59,595 bases of DNA from Clostridia bacterium (GCA_017456985.1 JAFTIH010000014.1:1-59595), one strand, 5' to 3'. Numbered from the stretch's first letter, positions 42,495 to 51,088 are shown. Made by a program: numbers and translations. The notes: generated by a model not told the origin, from the letters alone.

Positions 42495-42524
42495 CAAAAA
42501 AGGCGCGGCTCAAAAGAGCCGCGC
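42495..42524 (-). terminator. Terminator after the DUF5107-like gene
   Basis: GCGCGGCTC (42503-42511) pairs perfectly with GAGCCGCGC (42516-42524); on the minus strand it is followed by CTTTTTTGAG. Confidence 0.9.
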
Positions 42525-42534
42525 GCGTTGCGGA

Positions 42535-45500
42535 TTAGTGTAAAAATCCGTATTTTGCAAAGAAGTGTGCGAAGTGGTTGTCGCTGACAAGGGAAGCGCT
42601 CTCGCGCATTTTTTCTCTTGCCGTCACCGCATCGCCGCGATAAGCGTCGATGAATGCCGTGAGGTAGAGATGCTGCGCGCGGCGGCACTTGGCGGCGCCG
42701 TCCACGAAGGGGATAAAGAAGGGCGTCGTGCCGAAGAATCCGCCCGAGGAGCCATCCTTGATTTTATCCCACGCGCGCCCGTAGGCAGTCACGAGGCGGT
42801 CGGCGTGCGTTCCTTCTCCCAGACGGCGGGAGGCGCACGCCTGATAGTAGGGAAGCTCCTTTAAGTGCATATTGCTGAAATACTCGATTTCGGTGTCGCG
42901 GATGTAGCGGTAGATGGCGTGCGCCTCCTCTGTGCGTCCGAGCGCTTCAAGGCACAACGCCTCGTGGTAGCGCAGCGGGATGCGCTTGCAGTGGTTCCAA
43001 ATGCCCGCACCCAGGCTCTCGGGAAGCGTCTGTCCCGCAAGGAAGTGAGAGAGCGCCCCTTGTGCGTCGCCCGCGTCCAGCGCCGCCTTACCCTTGCACA
43101 AATACGCGTACATATACTGGTCTGCGATGGCGTGCTCGCCGCCCTCACAGGGGACGAAGGCGTGGGAAAGCAGCACCGCAAGTGCCTCATCGTACTCGCC
43201 CGCCTGGTTGAGCGCCTTGGCAAGCTCGGTCAGCACGTCGTCGCGCGTTGTGGTGTGGGCGCGGATGAGCGCGACCTTTTCCTCGGGCGCGACGCCCATT
43301 TTGTCCGCAAGGCAAACGCACTCGTAAAGAAGCTCCTCGTCGAGGGGATATTCCTCGCAAAGCGCGCGCATTAAGCGGTAGGCGTCGTCGGCGCGGTCAA
43401 GGTGCGAGAAGTACGCCACCGCGAGGTTTCTGCGGCTCGTGGGGTCGGCGCCCGCTTCCCAAAGTGCCGCCGCCTCGGCGTAATGGCGGTTGTGATACAG
43501 AATACAGCCCGCAAGCATTCTTGCCTCCTCGCTTTCCGTCGCAAGAGAAGAAAGGATGGCAAGCTCGCCCGCGCGGTGGGGGTACGCCTTACCGAGAGGT
43601 GCCGCTTGCGCCTTTGTGCGGAGCGCGGCGGCTTCCGTTTCCTCCTCGGTGAGCGATGCCAGCACGTAGTAGGTCATCTTGCACGCCGCGTCGGGACGGG
43701 CGTTGACGAGTCCCGCGAGCAGGGCGCGTGCGCGCGCCGTTTCGCCCATTGCAAGCAAATCGAAGCAAAGGTCAAGGCAGCTTTCCTGGGGGTTCGAGTC
43801 GAGCGGTGCGTAAAAGTCGCCCTCGCCCGAAAGGAAGCGCATCAGGTGGTCAAGCGGATCGGCGGCAAGCGTTTCTTTTGCGATACGCGCGGCTTCCTTT
43901 TCGTTCCCAAGACGGCTCTCGGCGAGATACGAAACGGCAAGGGCAAGTGCGTTCTTTCTGCCGTAGTCGAGCGCCTGCGCCGCGTCGCGCTTTGCGCCGT
44001 GCGCGTCGCCCTTTTTGAGGGAAAGCACCGCCGCGCGCGTCATCGCCTTGGCGACGGCGTCCGCCGCCCAAGCGGCTTTGCGGTAGGCGTCGTAGGCTTC
44101 CTTGTCGCGGCCTTGTGCCTCCAAGATCTTACCCAGCACGTAGTAGGCGTCGCCGCTCTCGTGGCGCTCGTTGAAGGCACCGAGCGCGGAAATGGCGCGG
44201 CGTGCGTACTCCTCTGCTTCCGCAAGGGAGAGGTGACGGAGCGCGTAGTCCGCCATCGCGACGAGCGAGGGGATATGCTTTGCGTCGCGGCGGAGTGCTT
44301 CGAGGAAATAGGCGTCGCACTCCACGGCGGGGTCGCGGTACTGATCCACGTGCGTGCCTGCAAGGTACAGCTCGCGGGTGGTTTGCAGCTCCGCGGGCGC
44401 GGGGGTGTCGGTGATGACGGGGGGCATCGCGTGGCGATCGTACTCGCGTTCCTCGTAAACGGCGATCTCTTCACCGTTCGCCTCGACCGTCACGGTGACG
44501 AAGCGGGGCAACTCACAGACGGGGAAGGAGAGGGGCGCGTCGGGCGAGAGGGTGCAGACCTCGTCAAGAAGCGTCTTGCCGCCCGCCGTGACCGTCACGC
44601 GGGCATCTTTTGCGCATCGGGTGCTTTGCAGATGGAGCGCCCCCGCCTCGCGGTCAATGCGCAGCGCGCAGGCAAGGTTGGCAAACGAGGGGGTGCCGAT
44701 CTTCGTGATGGGGTACCAGTGCTGGGAAAACTCCTTGGTTTCGTAGGGCGCGAGCCAGGAGAAGTTGGGCTGGTTGTCCGAATACGAGCCCGCCATCAGC
44801 TCGGCGTACTGTCCGTCGGTGTCCGTCAGGGCGCGCTCCCAGGAGCGGGCAAGCTGTCCGTACGCCCAGGTGAACATTTTTTTGCCCGGCGACACGTGGT
44901 GGTCGCCGATATGCACCACGCCGCAGCCCTTTCCGTGGTCATAGCCGCCGAAGAAATCGAAATCGGAGGCGCAGGCAAAATACGAGGTCGCCTCGCGCGT
45001 GTTCTTATGCATAGAAATGTCGCGGTCCTCCTGCATCGGGATGCCGTTGAACACGCCGTCCCCCGCGATGGGGTAGCTGATGCGCGACTTCAAGTAGTGG
45101 AAGTTGACGTAGGACACGTCGGCGGGGAAAAAGATCTGATAGCTTTCGTTCACGGGAACGGCGGCGTTCTCCCACCAAAGGAAGGAGCGGCGGTCGGGTG
45201 TGCGGTTATAAAGGCGCATCCGCGTTTCAAACGAGCTCTCGCCCGGGCGCAGGATGACGCTCACCATACCCTTCATACGGTCGATGGGGTCGTGCTCCGA
45301 AAGATGGCAGGCAACTGAGCCGTCGGGGTATTCCTCTACCGTGAAGTCGCAGGGCAGAAAGCCCGACGCGCGGTGGTGGAAGGGCCAGTTGAACTCTACA
45401 CCGCCCGAGATCCAAGAGCCGAGCACGCCGATGAGCGCGGGCTTGATGACGTGCTGCTTGTAGAAAAAGTCGTAGCCCGTGGTTTTGTCGAGCGCGGAAT

Positions 45501-45744
45501 AAATTCTTCCGCCGATCTCGGGCAGGATCTCAAGCTTCACGAACTCGTTTTCGAGCGTTACGACGGTGTACGCGCGGTCGATCTTCTCCTCGCGGCACAC
45601 CTGCATCACCACCTTGTTGGGGTAGGGACGCCCCGAGGAGCGCTGATGCACGCGGTTTTCCGCGAACATAGGAAGATCCTCGGCGGGGGGCTCGGGATAG
45701 GTAGGGATCACAAGGCTTGCAACGGAAAAACGTACTTTTTTCAT
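42535..45744 (-). CDS. Large DUF5107/TPR-like protein
   Basis: A 1069-aa protein without signal peptide. The first ~370 residues (LENEFVKLEILPEIGGRIYSALDKTTGYDFFYKQHVIKPALIG and GGVEFNWPFHH) match the DUF5107 type, a beta-sandwich that resembles sugar-binding aldose-epimerase-like folds. The rest is a long chain of helical repeats rich in A/E/Y, consistent with TPRs. The family is found beside carbohydrate-utilisation genes. The divergent AraC-type gene probably regulates it. A role in handling a plant or host glycan is inferred; no catalytic residues are assigned. Confidence 0.8.
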   Translation of the reverse strand: MKKVRFSVASLVIPTYPEPPAEDLPMFAENRVHQRSSGRPYPNKVVMQVCREEKIDRAYTVVTLENEFVKLEILPEIGGRIYSALDKTTGYDFFYKQHVIKPALIGVLGSWISGGVEFNWPFHHRASGFLPCDFTVEEYPDGSVACHLSEHDPIDRMKGMVSVILRPGESSFETRMRLYNRTPDRRSFLWWENAAVPVNESYQIFFPADVSYVNFHYLKSRISYPIAGDGVFNGIPMQEDRDISMHKNTREATSYFACASDFDFFGGYDHGKGCGVVHIGDHHVSPGKKMFTWAYGQLARSWERALTDTDGQYAELMAGSYSDNQPNFSWLAPYETKEFSQHWYPITKIGTPSFANLACALRIDREAGALHLQSTRCAKDARVTVTAGGKTLLDEVCTLSPDAPLSFPVCELPRFVTVTVEANGEEIAVYEEREYDRHAMPPVITDTPAPAELQTTRELYLAGTHVDQYRDPAVECDAYFLEALRRDAKHIPSLVAMADYALRHLSLAEAEEYARRAISALGAFNERHESGDAYYVLGKILEAQGRDKEAYDAYRKAAWAADAVAKAMTRAAVLSLKKGDAHGAKRDAAQALDYGRKNALALAVSYLAESRLGNEKEAARIAKETLAADPLDHLMRFLSGEGDFYAPLDSNPQESCLDLCFDLLAMGETARARALLAGLVNARPDAACKMTYYVLASLTEEETEAAALRTKAQAAPLGKAYPHRAGELAILSSLATESEEARMLAGCILYHNRHYAEAAALWEAGADPTSRRNLAVAYFSHLDRADDAYRLMRALCEEYPLDEELLYECVCLADKMGVAPEEKVALIRAHTTTRDDVLTELAKALNQAGEYDEALAVLLSHAFVPCEGGEHAIADQYMYAYLCKGKAALDAGDAQGALSHFLAGQTLPESLGAGIWNHCKRIPLRYHEALCLEALGRTEEAHAIYRYIRDTEIEYFSNMHLKELPYYQACASRRLGEGTHADRLVTAYGRAWDKIKDGSSGGFFGTTPFFIPFVDGAAKCRRAQHLYLTAFIDAYRGDAVTAREKMRESASLVSDNHFAHFFAKYGFLH

Positions 45745-45775
45745 AAAAACCTCTTTACTTTTGACGTTTGATGTT

Positions 45776-45846
45776 GTAAGATAAATATAGCACGGTTCTG
45801 ACTTTTTTTGTAGAGAAAAAACTATGGTATTTTTATCTTATCTTAC
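45776..45846. promoter_or_regulatory. Divergent control region with inverted repeat
   Basis: GTAAGATAA (45776-45784) and TTATCTTAC (45838-45846) are perfect 9-bp inverted copies about 54 bp apart, flanking the promoter area between the DUF5107-like gene and the AraC-type gene. They are candidate binding sites for the AraC-type protein. Confidence 0.5.
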
Positions 45847-45864
45847 GGTAAAGGAGGAGATGCT

Positions 45865-46647
45865 ATGTTCGCGTTGCCAACCGATCTGACGGCGGGGAGC
45901 TACGATTCGCGCGAGCATTTCGGCGCAAAGTATTCTCCCACGCGCAAAGCGATGCGCTTTGAGATCGAGTATTATACCGAGGACGGGCAGCAAACGTACG
46001 TGGACGGTGTCGCTCACCCCATTCGCGCGGGCTGGGTGCAGATCGCGAAGCCGGGACAGCTACGATACAGCCGCTTGCATTTCCGCACCCGGTTTTTGAA
46101 ATTCCACGCGCAGGGCGAGCTTGCCGAGCGGCTTTTGGCAGCGCCTGACTTTTTTGCCAGCAGCCACCCTGAGCGTATTCTTGCGCTGTTCGATGAGATT
46201 ATTTTGTTATATGAAGCCAACCGTAACGAGTTAAAGCTGTATGCAAAGCTGCTCTCCCTGTTTGACCTCGTGCTGTACGACGCGCGGATCCCGAGCGAGC
46301 ACAGCGGCGTCTCCTACGCGCTCGTTGCGCGCGCAAGACGGTACATCGAAGCCCACGCGGCAGAGCCCATCGCGCTTGCCGACGTCGCGCGCGAGGTGAG
46401 CCTGTCGCCCTCGTATTTTCACAGCCTCTTTACGGGCGCCACGGGCAAAACGCCCCACGAATATCTGATCTTTTGCCGCATCGCTCTCGCCAAGCGGCTT
46501 TTATGGGATACCGAGATCCCCATCCCCGAGGTCGCGGAGCGCGCGGGCTTTGGCTGCCAGCAGTATTTCGGGCGCGTCTTTAAAAAGGAAACGGGACTAA
46601 CACCCGGGAAATACCGCAAAAACGCGGGCGAAACCTACTATATGTAA
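45865..46647 (+). CDS. AraC-family transcriptional regulator
   Basis: A 260-aa regulator with an N-terminal cupin-like sensing half and a C-terminal double helix-turn-helix (IEAHAAEPIALADVAREVSLSPSYFHSLFTGATGKTPHEYL and IPIPEVAERAGFGCQQYFGRVFKKETGLTPGKYRK). ATG follows AAGGAGGAG. It is divergent from the DUF5107-like gene and probably activates it in response to a sugar. The ligand is not known. Confidence 0.92.
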   Translation: MFALPTDLTAGSYDSREHFGAKYSPTRKAMRFEIEYYTEDGQQTYVDGVAHPIRAGWVQIAKPGQLRYSRLHFRTRFLKFHAQGELAERLLAAPDFFASSHPERILALFDEIILLYEANRNELKLYAKLLSLFDLVLYDARIPSEHSGVSYALVARARRYIEAHAAEPIALADVAREVSLSPSYFHSLFTGATGKTPHEYLIFCRIALAKRLLWDTEIPIPEVAERAGFGCQQYFGRVFKKETGLTPGKYRKNAGETYYM

Positions 46648-46680
46648 ACAATTCTTTGCATTTTGCAGAAAGGATATCTT

Positions 46681-47169
46681 ATGAACGAAGCAAAACCCGC
46701 TCGCATCGCGAGCTTTGAGGTGGATCACACGGTGCTTCTTGAAGGGATGTATATCTCCCGTCGGGACGGCGACGTCGTGACCTACGACCTGCGCACCCGC
46801 CGCCCCAATATGGGGGACTATATGGACAACCGCACGATGCATTCGCTAGAGCATCTGTTCGCGACCTTTATCCGCTCCTCGGAGATCGCCGACAAGGTCA
46901 TCTACTTTGGTCCGATGGGTTGTCAGACGGGCTTTTATCTGCTCGTGCGCGATCTTCCCGCCGAGGAGGTGCGCGCGGCGACGGTGGCGTGCTTAGAACG
47001 CATTCTTGCGTACGACGGACCGATGTTCGGCGAGAGTGCCGTGGAGTGCGGTAACTATAAAAACCTCTCGCTTGCGGACGGCAAGCGCGAGGCAGAGCGC
47101 TATCTTGCGGTGTTAAAGCGCACTGAGGGGCGCGGATTTCATTACGAGAAGGGAGCGGGACAGAAATGA
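46681..47169 (+). CDS. luxS: S-ribosylhomocysteine lyase
   Basis: LuxS splits S-ribosylhomocysteine into homocysteine and DPD, the precursor of autoinducer-2. The 162-aa protein has the metal-binding HSLEH (His54, His58), the catalytic cysteine in GPMGCQTGFYL (Cys81) and a distal cysteine in SAVECGNYKNLSL as third metal ligand. ATG 46681 follows AAAGGA. Its last codons overlap mtnN by 4 bp (ATGA), placing both steps of S-adenosylhomocysteine recycling in one operon. Confidence 0.96.
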   Translation: MNEAKPARIASFEVDHTVLLEGMYISRRDGDVVTYDLRTRRPNMGDYMDNRTMHSLEHLFATFIRSSEIADKVIYFGPMGCQTGFYLLVRDLPAEEVRAATVACLERILAYDGPMFGESAVECGNYKNLSLADGKREAERYLAVLKRTEGRGFHYEKGAGQK

Positions 47170-47855
47170 TCGGCATTATCGGTGCTATGCAAAGCGAAAC
47201 GGCGGCGCTGATCGCCGCGATGACGGACACCACGTCCGAAACGGTCAGCGGCGTCACCTATACGAAGGGAATTTTGGAGGGCAAGGAGGTCGTCGTCGCG
47301 ACCTCGGGCATCGGCAAGGTCTTTGCCGCCGTCTGCGCGCAGACGATGATCCTCTGCTACGCGCCCTCGCTCCTCATCAATACGGGCGTGGCAGGTACGC
47401 TCACGACCGCGCTTTCGGTGGGGGACGTCGCCGTCGCCTCGTCGCTCGTCCAGCACGATATGGACACCTCGCCCTTAGGCGACCCCGTGGGGCTCGTGTC
47501 GGGCATCAACAAGATCTATTTTGACGCGGACGGGCGCGCCGTCGAGGCGTTTTGTGCCTGCGTACAAGCCGAGGGCGGCAAAAGCGTGGTCGGCACCGTC
47601 GCCTCGGGCGACCAGTTTATCGCATCCCCCGAGAAAAAGAAGGCGATCGTCGAGCGCTTTTGTACCGTCGCCTGCGAAATGGAGGGCGCCGCCATCGCGC
47701 ACGTCGCCTTTATCAACGGTACCCCCTTCGCCGTCCTGCGTGCCATCTCGGACTCCGCTGACGGCGAGGCAAGGGTGGACTACCCCACCTTCGTAAAACT
47801 TGCCGCGGCGAGAAGTGTCGCCGTCCTTCGCCGCTATTTAAGAGAATTTGCATAA
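47166..47855 (+). CDS. mtnN: 5'-methylthioadenosine/S-adenosylhomocysteine nucleosidase
   Basis: MtnN (Pfs) removes adenine from S-adenosylhomocysteine and methylthioadenosine. The 229-aa protein starts MIGIIGAMQSETAAL, with TSGIGKVFAA, NTGVAGTL, the catalytic region VACEMEGAAIAHVA and RAISDSAD. It makes the substrate for LuxS, encoded just upstream. The first copy of a downstream 127-129-bp repeat begins at its last codon (GCATAA), so the repeat and gene end are joined. Confidence 0.96.
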   Translation: MIGIIGAMQSETAALIAAMTDTTSETVSGVTYTKGILEGKEVVVATSGIGKVFAAVCAQTMILCYAPSLLINTGVAGTLTTALSVGDVAVASSLVQHDMDTSPLGDPVGLVSGINKIYFDADGRAVEAFCACVQAEGGKSVVGTVASGDQFIASPEKKKAIVERFCTVACEMEGAAIAHVAFINGTPFAVLRAISDSADGEARVDYPTFVKLAAARSVAVLRRYLREFA

Positions 47856-48263
47856 AATTCCCCCTGCCTTCGTTAACGGCTCGGGGCAGTACCAAGTACA
47901 GCTCCCTCGCCGTGTGCCTCGGCAGGAGAAATTTTCTATCAAATTCTCGCAAGAAAACGGGAGTTTTGCAAGAAAAACGCATAAAATTCCCCCTGCCTTC
48001 GTGAACGGCTCGGGGCAGTACCAAGTACAGCTCCCTCGCCGTGTGCCTCGGCAGGATAAATTTTCTATCAAATTCTCGCAAAAAACAGGACTTTGCAAGA
48101 AAAGCGCATAACCCCCTGCCTTCGTGAACGGCTCAGGGCAGTACCAAGTACAGCTCCTTCGCCGTATGCCTCGGCAGGAGAAATTTTCTATCAAATTCTC
48201 GCAAAAAAACGGGAATTTTGCAAGAAAAGCGTATAACCCCCTGCTTTCGTTAACGGCTCAGGG
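47851..48263. repeat. 127-129-bp tandem repeat after mtnN
   Basis: Copies start at 47851, 47980 and 48107, with a partial one at 48231-48263. Each begins (G)CATAA..CCCCCTGCCTTCGT, holds CAGTACCAAGTACAGCTCC and GCCTCGGCAGGA, and ends in GCAAGAAAA(A)CG. The copies differ at few positions. Minus-strand readings give a repeated peptide (SCTWYCPEP with about 42-residue period) that has no start signal or conserved frame across copies, so it is treated as non-coding. Nothing else was found in 47856-48300. Confidence 0.85.
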
Positions 48264-48303
48264 GGTACGATGACCGCACTCTTGCCGTCCTCTGCTTCAC
48301 ATA

Positions 48304-48347
48304 GGACAAAAGCTGTCCTTTCTTTTTCGTGAAGGATATCGTAGAAT
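48304..48347 (+). promoter_or_regulatory. Palindrome and -10 box upstream of the ADP-ribosylglycohydrolase gene
   Basis: GGACA (48304-48308) and TGTCC (48314-48318) form an inverted repeat with 5-bp centre, followed by TT, 21 bp and TAGAAT (48342-48347). The same arrangement, base for base in spacing, precedes the viperin gene. The palindrome plus the following T-rich stretch could also terminate leftward-entering transcription, so both roles are possible. Confidence 0.6.
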
Positions 48348-48376
48348 AAACGCAACGAACAAAAGGAGGACTGCCA

Positions 48377-49198
48377 ATGCTTGGAGCAATTATTGGAGAT
48401 ATCGTGGGAAGTCGCCACGAATGGAAAAACAACAAAAGGAAGGATTTCCTTTTGTTTACGGCGGACTGTCATTTTACCGACGACAGTTTAATGACGCTTG
48501 CCATCGCGGAGGCGTTTACGTTCTTTAAGGGCGATTGGCACGATCCCGACTTTCAAGGCTACGTGATTGAGCGTATGGTGAAAATGGGGCGGGCACACTC
48601 GGAACGCCGCTTCTGGGGCGCAAGCTTCTATCGCTGGTTTATGTACAATCCCAAGCCCTACAACAGCTTTGGAAACGGGGCGGCGATGCGCGTTAGCTCA
48701 GTCGGCTGGATCGCGAAAAGCGAGGAGGACGTCAAGTATTTCTCCCGCCTCGTTACCGAGGTTTCGCACGATCATCCCGAGGCGCTCAAAGCGGCGGAGG
48801 CGGTGGCGATGGCGATCTACCTCGGGCGCACGGGCGCCCTGATGGAGGACATCCGCGCGCGGATGCTCGCGTACTATCCCGAGATCGAGAAAATGACGGT
48901 GCGCAGGATCCGCGACTATTGCAACGTCGAGGACGGCACGTTCATCACCTGCCAAAGAAGCGTCCCCGAGGCGATCGTTTGCTTTCTCGAATCGACCTCC
49001 TTTGAGGACGCCGTCCGAAACGCCGTTTCTCTCGGCGGCGACGCCGACACGCAGGGCGCGATCACGGGCTCGATGGCGGAAGCTTACTACGGCGTGCCGA
49101 TCGAGCTTGAGGATAAGGCGCTCACTTACCTGACGCCCGAGCTTGAGGGCATCTACCACGCCTTCCGCCTCGTGAAGAGCAAGCGCGCCGCGCGGTGA
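48377..49198 (+). CDS. ADP-ribosylglycohydrolase family protein
   Basis: A 273-aa DraG/ARH-type protein. The binuclear metal residues are visible: GDIVGSRHE (Asp8), FTDDSLMT (Asp35, Asp36) and SLGGDADTQGAITGSMAEAYYG near residues 217-238. Such enzymes remove ADP-ribose from proteins or nucleic acids, or hydrolyse related compounds. ATG 48377 has AAAGGAGGA upstream. It shares a promoter palindrome with the viperin gene 3 kb away, which suggests a stress or phage-defence role, but this is inference. Confidence 0.88.
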   Translation: MLGAIIGDIVGSRHEWKNNKRKDFLLFTADCHFTDDSLMTLAIAEAFTFFKGDWHDPDFQGYVIERMVKMGRAHSERRFWGASFYRWFMYNPKPYNSFGNGAAMRVSSVGWIAKSEEDVKYFSRLVTEVSHDHPEALKAAEAVAMAIYLGRTGALMEDIRARMLAYYPEIEKMTVRRIRDYCNVEDGTFITCQRSVPEAIVCFLESTSFEDAVRNAVSLGGDADTQGAITGSMAEAYYGVPIELEDKALTYLTPELEGIYHAFRLVKSKRAAR

Positions 49199-49203
49199 AA
49201 AAA

Positions 49204-49240
49204 TGAAGTTTTCGCAGGGATGCGAAAGCTTCTTTTCCGT
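49204..49240 (+). terminator. Terminator after the ADP-ribosylglycohydrolase gene
   Basis: GAAGTTTTCGCA pairs with TGCGAAAGCTTC (one G-T wobble), followed by TTTTCC. It separates this gene from the next promoter. Confidence 0.8.
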
Positions 49241-49241
49241 A

Positions 49242-49270
49242 TTTACTTTTTCTGTTCCTTGTGTTATAAT
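49242..49270 (+). promoter_or_regulatory. Promoter of the coiled-coil/membrane protein pair
   Basis: TTTACT (49242-49247) and TATAAT (49265-49270) with a 17-bp spacer, about 30 bp before the start codon. Confidence 0.8.
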
Positions 49271-49300
49271 GAGAAAGAGAAAAGATTTTGGGGGACGAGG

Positions 49301-50113
49301 ATGTTCAGTTTTTTAAAGGACCTTGACGATCGACTTTACGAGCGGTATCGCACGCTTGAACGCAATATCAAATCCGCGAGCAATTCGTTTTACGACGCAT
49401 ATTTGGATTTACAAGAGCATTTCTTGCGCTATGTGTTGGAGAAAGAAGGGATCGAGAGCAGTGCGGGTAATTCCTCGGGCTCGATTTTGAAAAATCCCGC
49501 TTGCCGAAAGTTCTTCCTTTCTTTTGTAAACTTAGATCCTCACACGTATGAGAAAATGGCGGATTATGCGCAAAAGGTCAACGCGCACAAGCACAAAAGA
49601 GAAAAGCACGTTACCCTTGACACGGTCTTGAAATACGTTGCCGTGATCTACGACGTCACCGCCGCCTATGCAAGCTACAAGGGAATTGCTTGCACGCCGT
49701 TTGCACTTTCGGAGTATGTCGAGATGTTTGGCGTCTTCGAGAAAGAAAACGCAACACTTCGCGCCGAGCGCGACAAGCTGCGCGAGGAGCTTGCCGTTTC
49801 GGTTGAGGAAGGAAAGCTTAAAGAAACTGATATTGAAACGTTTCGGAGCCTTGCGTCGCGCGCTGCACTCGACAAGCTTTCTCTCGAGGAGCAAAACGCC
49901 GAGCTCCAAAAGCAGATCAGTACCCTTAAGGATATCAAGCTTTCTTCGATGGAGGACAAGCTCAATCGCACGATCGAAATGCTTCTTTCCTTGCAAGAGG
50001 CTGTGGTTGAAAATCGCGTCGCTTCTTATGCGGCAGGCGATGCCATTTGCGGTCGGGAAATGTTCAAGGCATACGTTGAGAAGGCAAAAGGGGATTTGAA
50101 CGATGGAAAATAA
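49301..50113 (+). CDS. Coiled-coil protein of unknown function
   Basis: A 270-aa soluble protein, start ATG 49301 after GGGGGACGAGG. Residues 1-150 are mixed helical (FSFLKDLDDRLYERYRTLERNIK; LDTVLKYVAVIYDVTAAYAS). Residues about 160-235 are a coiled coil (FEKENATLRAERDKLREEL; LSLEEQNAELQKQISTLK). It is not recognised as a known family. It overlaps the following membrane protein gene by 11 bp, so the two probably work as a pair. It lies between an ADP-ribosylglycohydrolase gene and the viperin locus, in a region of lower GC than the operons to the left. Confidence 0.75.
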   Translation: MFSFLKDLDDRLYERYRTLERNIKSASNSFYDAYLDLQEHFLRYVLEKEGIESSAGNSSGSILKNPACRKFFLSFVNLDPHTYEKMADYAQKVNAHKHKREKHVTLDTVLKYVAVIYDVTAAYASYKGIACTPFALSEYVEMFGVFEKENATLRAERDKLREELAVSVEEGKLKETDIETFRSLASRAALDKLSLEEQNAELQKQISTLKDIKLSSMEDKLNRTIEMLLSLQEAVVENRVASYAAGDAICGREMFKAYVEKAKGDLNDGK

Positions 50114-50855
50114 ATCGCTGTTTGAACAACTGGAGCAGATCAACGAAAACCAGCAAAAAATACTCGAAGCGATAAATCAAGGCGATACAGACTCTGTAAA
50201 AACAACGGTTTCTCAAAGAAACCGTGCATTCGTGCTGAAAAATTTCATTCAGCGATCCATACACGAATATATGTGGTTCGGAACGAAAGAGGGGTTCGGT
50301 AAGGATAAGAAGCTCGCACTGATTTTAATACTGTCGTCTATTGTCAGTATGATCATTTGCACGATAGTTGCCTCTGTTTCTTTCGGACTTTACAGCACCT
50401 TTACGCTGTTCGAAAATATTTGGCTCTTTCTTATGCTGTTTGTTTTGAAGTACACGTGCAAGACGAAAAAGAACTATTCCGATTTAGAGTATTCCTTTGA
50501 CAGCTTTGAGAGGTTTGTCCCCGATGCTGACGGCGTTTGGCGCTGTACGACCTATAAGAAAAAATACGTATGGTTTTTCGTTTTGGCGTGCATTGCGTTT
50601 TTGTCGAACGTAATTTTTGCCTGGTTGGATGATCATAGTACACCTTTGCTGGTCACGATTTTGGAGCTTGGAACGTTGGCTCTCAATCTATTTACCGTTT
50701 ATAAAGTGACGGATTTTTTTGCAGGATATGGTCCGATTAGATTTAGCGGTATGAATGAAGAGGGCACGGCAAGAGTGGTTTTGATATTTGACACGGCAAT
50801 AAATAAGCTTTATACCGAGGAAGATTATTTGGAAACTTTTCCTTTTATGAAGTAA
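50103..50855 (+). CDS. Four-helix membrane protein of unknown function
   Basis: A 250-aa protein with a polar N-terminus that includes a short coiled coil (SLFEQLEQINENQQKILEAI), then two membrane segments (about 75-95 and 100-117), a cytoplasmic stretch, and two more (around 160-177 and 183-203). The C-terminus is soluble. It is not recognised. The coiled-coil tail could bind the partner encoded just upstream (11-bp overlap). A sensor-effector pair is possible but not shown. Confidence 0.72.
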   Translation: MENKSLFEQLEQINENQQKILEAINQGDTDSVKTTVSQRNRAFVLKNFIQRSIHEYMWFGTKEGFGKDKKLALILILSSIVSMIICTIVASVSFGLYSTFTLFENIWLFLMLFVLKYTCKTKKNYSDLEYSFDSFERFVPDADGVWRCTTYKKKYVWFFVLACIAFLSNVIFAWLDDHSTPLLVTILELGTLALNLFTVYKVTDFFAGYGPIRFSGMNEEGTARVVLIFDTAINKLYTEEDYLETFPFMK

Positions 50856-50874
50856 TCCGAGGTGCGAAAAACAC

Positions 50875-50901
50875 AAGGGGCGAATTTCGCCCCTTTTTCT
50901 A
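50875..50901 (+). terminator. Terminator after the membrane protein gene
   Basis: AAGGGGCG (50875-50882) pairs with CGCCCCTT (50888-50895), then TTTCT. Confidence 0.8.
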
Positions 50902-50945
50902 TTACAAAAAAGATGATCGAAAGAGATAGGAAAGCGAATCGGCAA

Positions 50946-51010
50946 GCATAGCACGCTATGCGCTTTTTTGCGGGAGCCTTGCTTCCGCTTCAAAGTCCTT
51001 GACTTTGTGA
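50946..51010. repeat. Small stem-loop cluster upstream of the viperin locus
   Basis: Three hairpins stand in a row: GCATAG/CTATGC (50946-50961), GCGGGAG/CTTCCGC with central CCTTG, and CAAAGT/ACTTTG with central CCTTG. They resemble the stem-loop arrays at 30641 and 38907. The -35 box of the next promoter lies inside the last hairpin. Confidence 0.5.
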
Positions 51011-51027
51011 CAGATATATGATATACT
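50999..51027 (+). promoter_or_regulatory. Promoter of the HTH gene before the viperin
   Basis: TTGACT (50999-51004) and TATACT (51022-51027), 17-bp spacer. The sequence ACAGATATATGATATACTGT across the -10 is an imperfect inverted repeat and could be an autoregulatory site. Confidence 0.75.
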
Positions 51028-51088
51028 GTTAGCGTTTCATAGGCGACTCCGGAGCATTGCGTAAGCTGAGCAAAGGAGGTATTTGCTC

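Noticed and set aside
43402-45318. 638-aa plus-strand open reading over the DUF5107-like gene
   Set aside because: It is rich in Arg/Val/Gly/Ala with no recognisable domain and mirrors the codons of the minus-strand gene.
47838-48194. Minus-strand reading with a repeated peptide containing SCTWYCPEP
   Set aside because: It arises from the 127-129-bp non-coding repeat, whose copies differ in length by 2 bp and shift the frame elsewhere. No ribosome site or conserved start was seen.
47851-48263. CRISPR or riboswitch tandem
   Set aside because: Whole units repeat without unique spacers, and no conserved ligand-binding fold was recognised.
48303-48328. Simple rho-independent terminator upstream of the ADP-ribosylglycohydrolase gene
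   Set aside because: The stem is only about six base pairs, and the same palindrome occurs before the viperin gene without a T-run, so an operator is the better reading. Terminator activity is not excluded.
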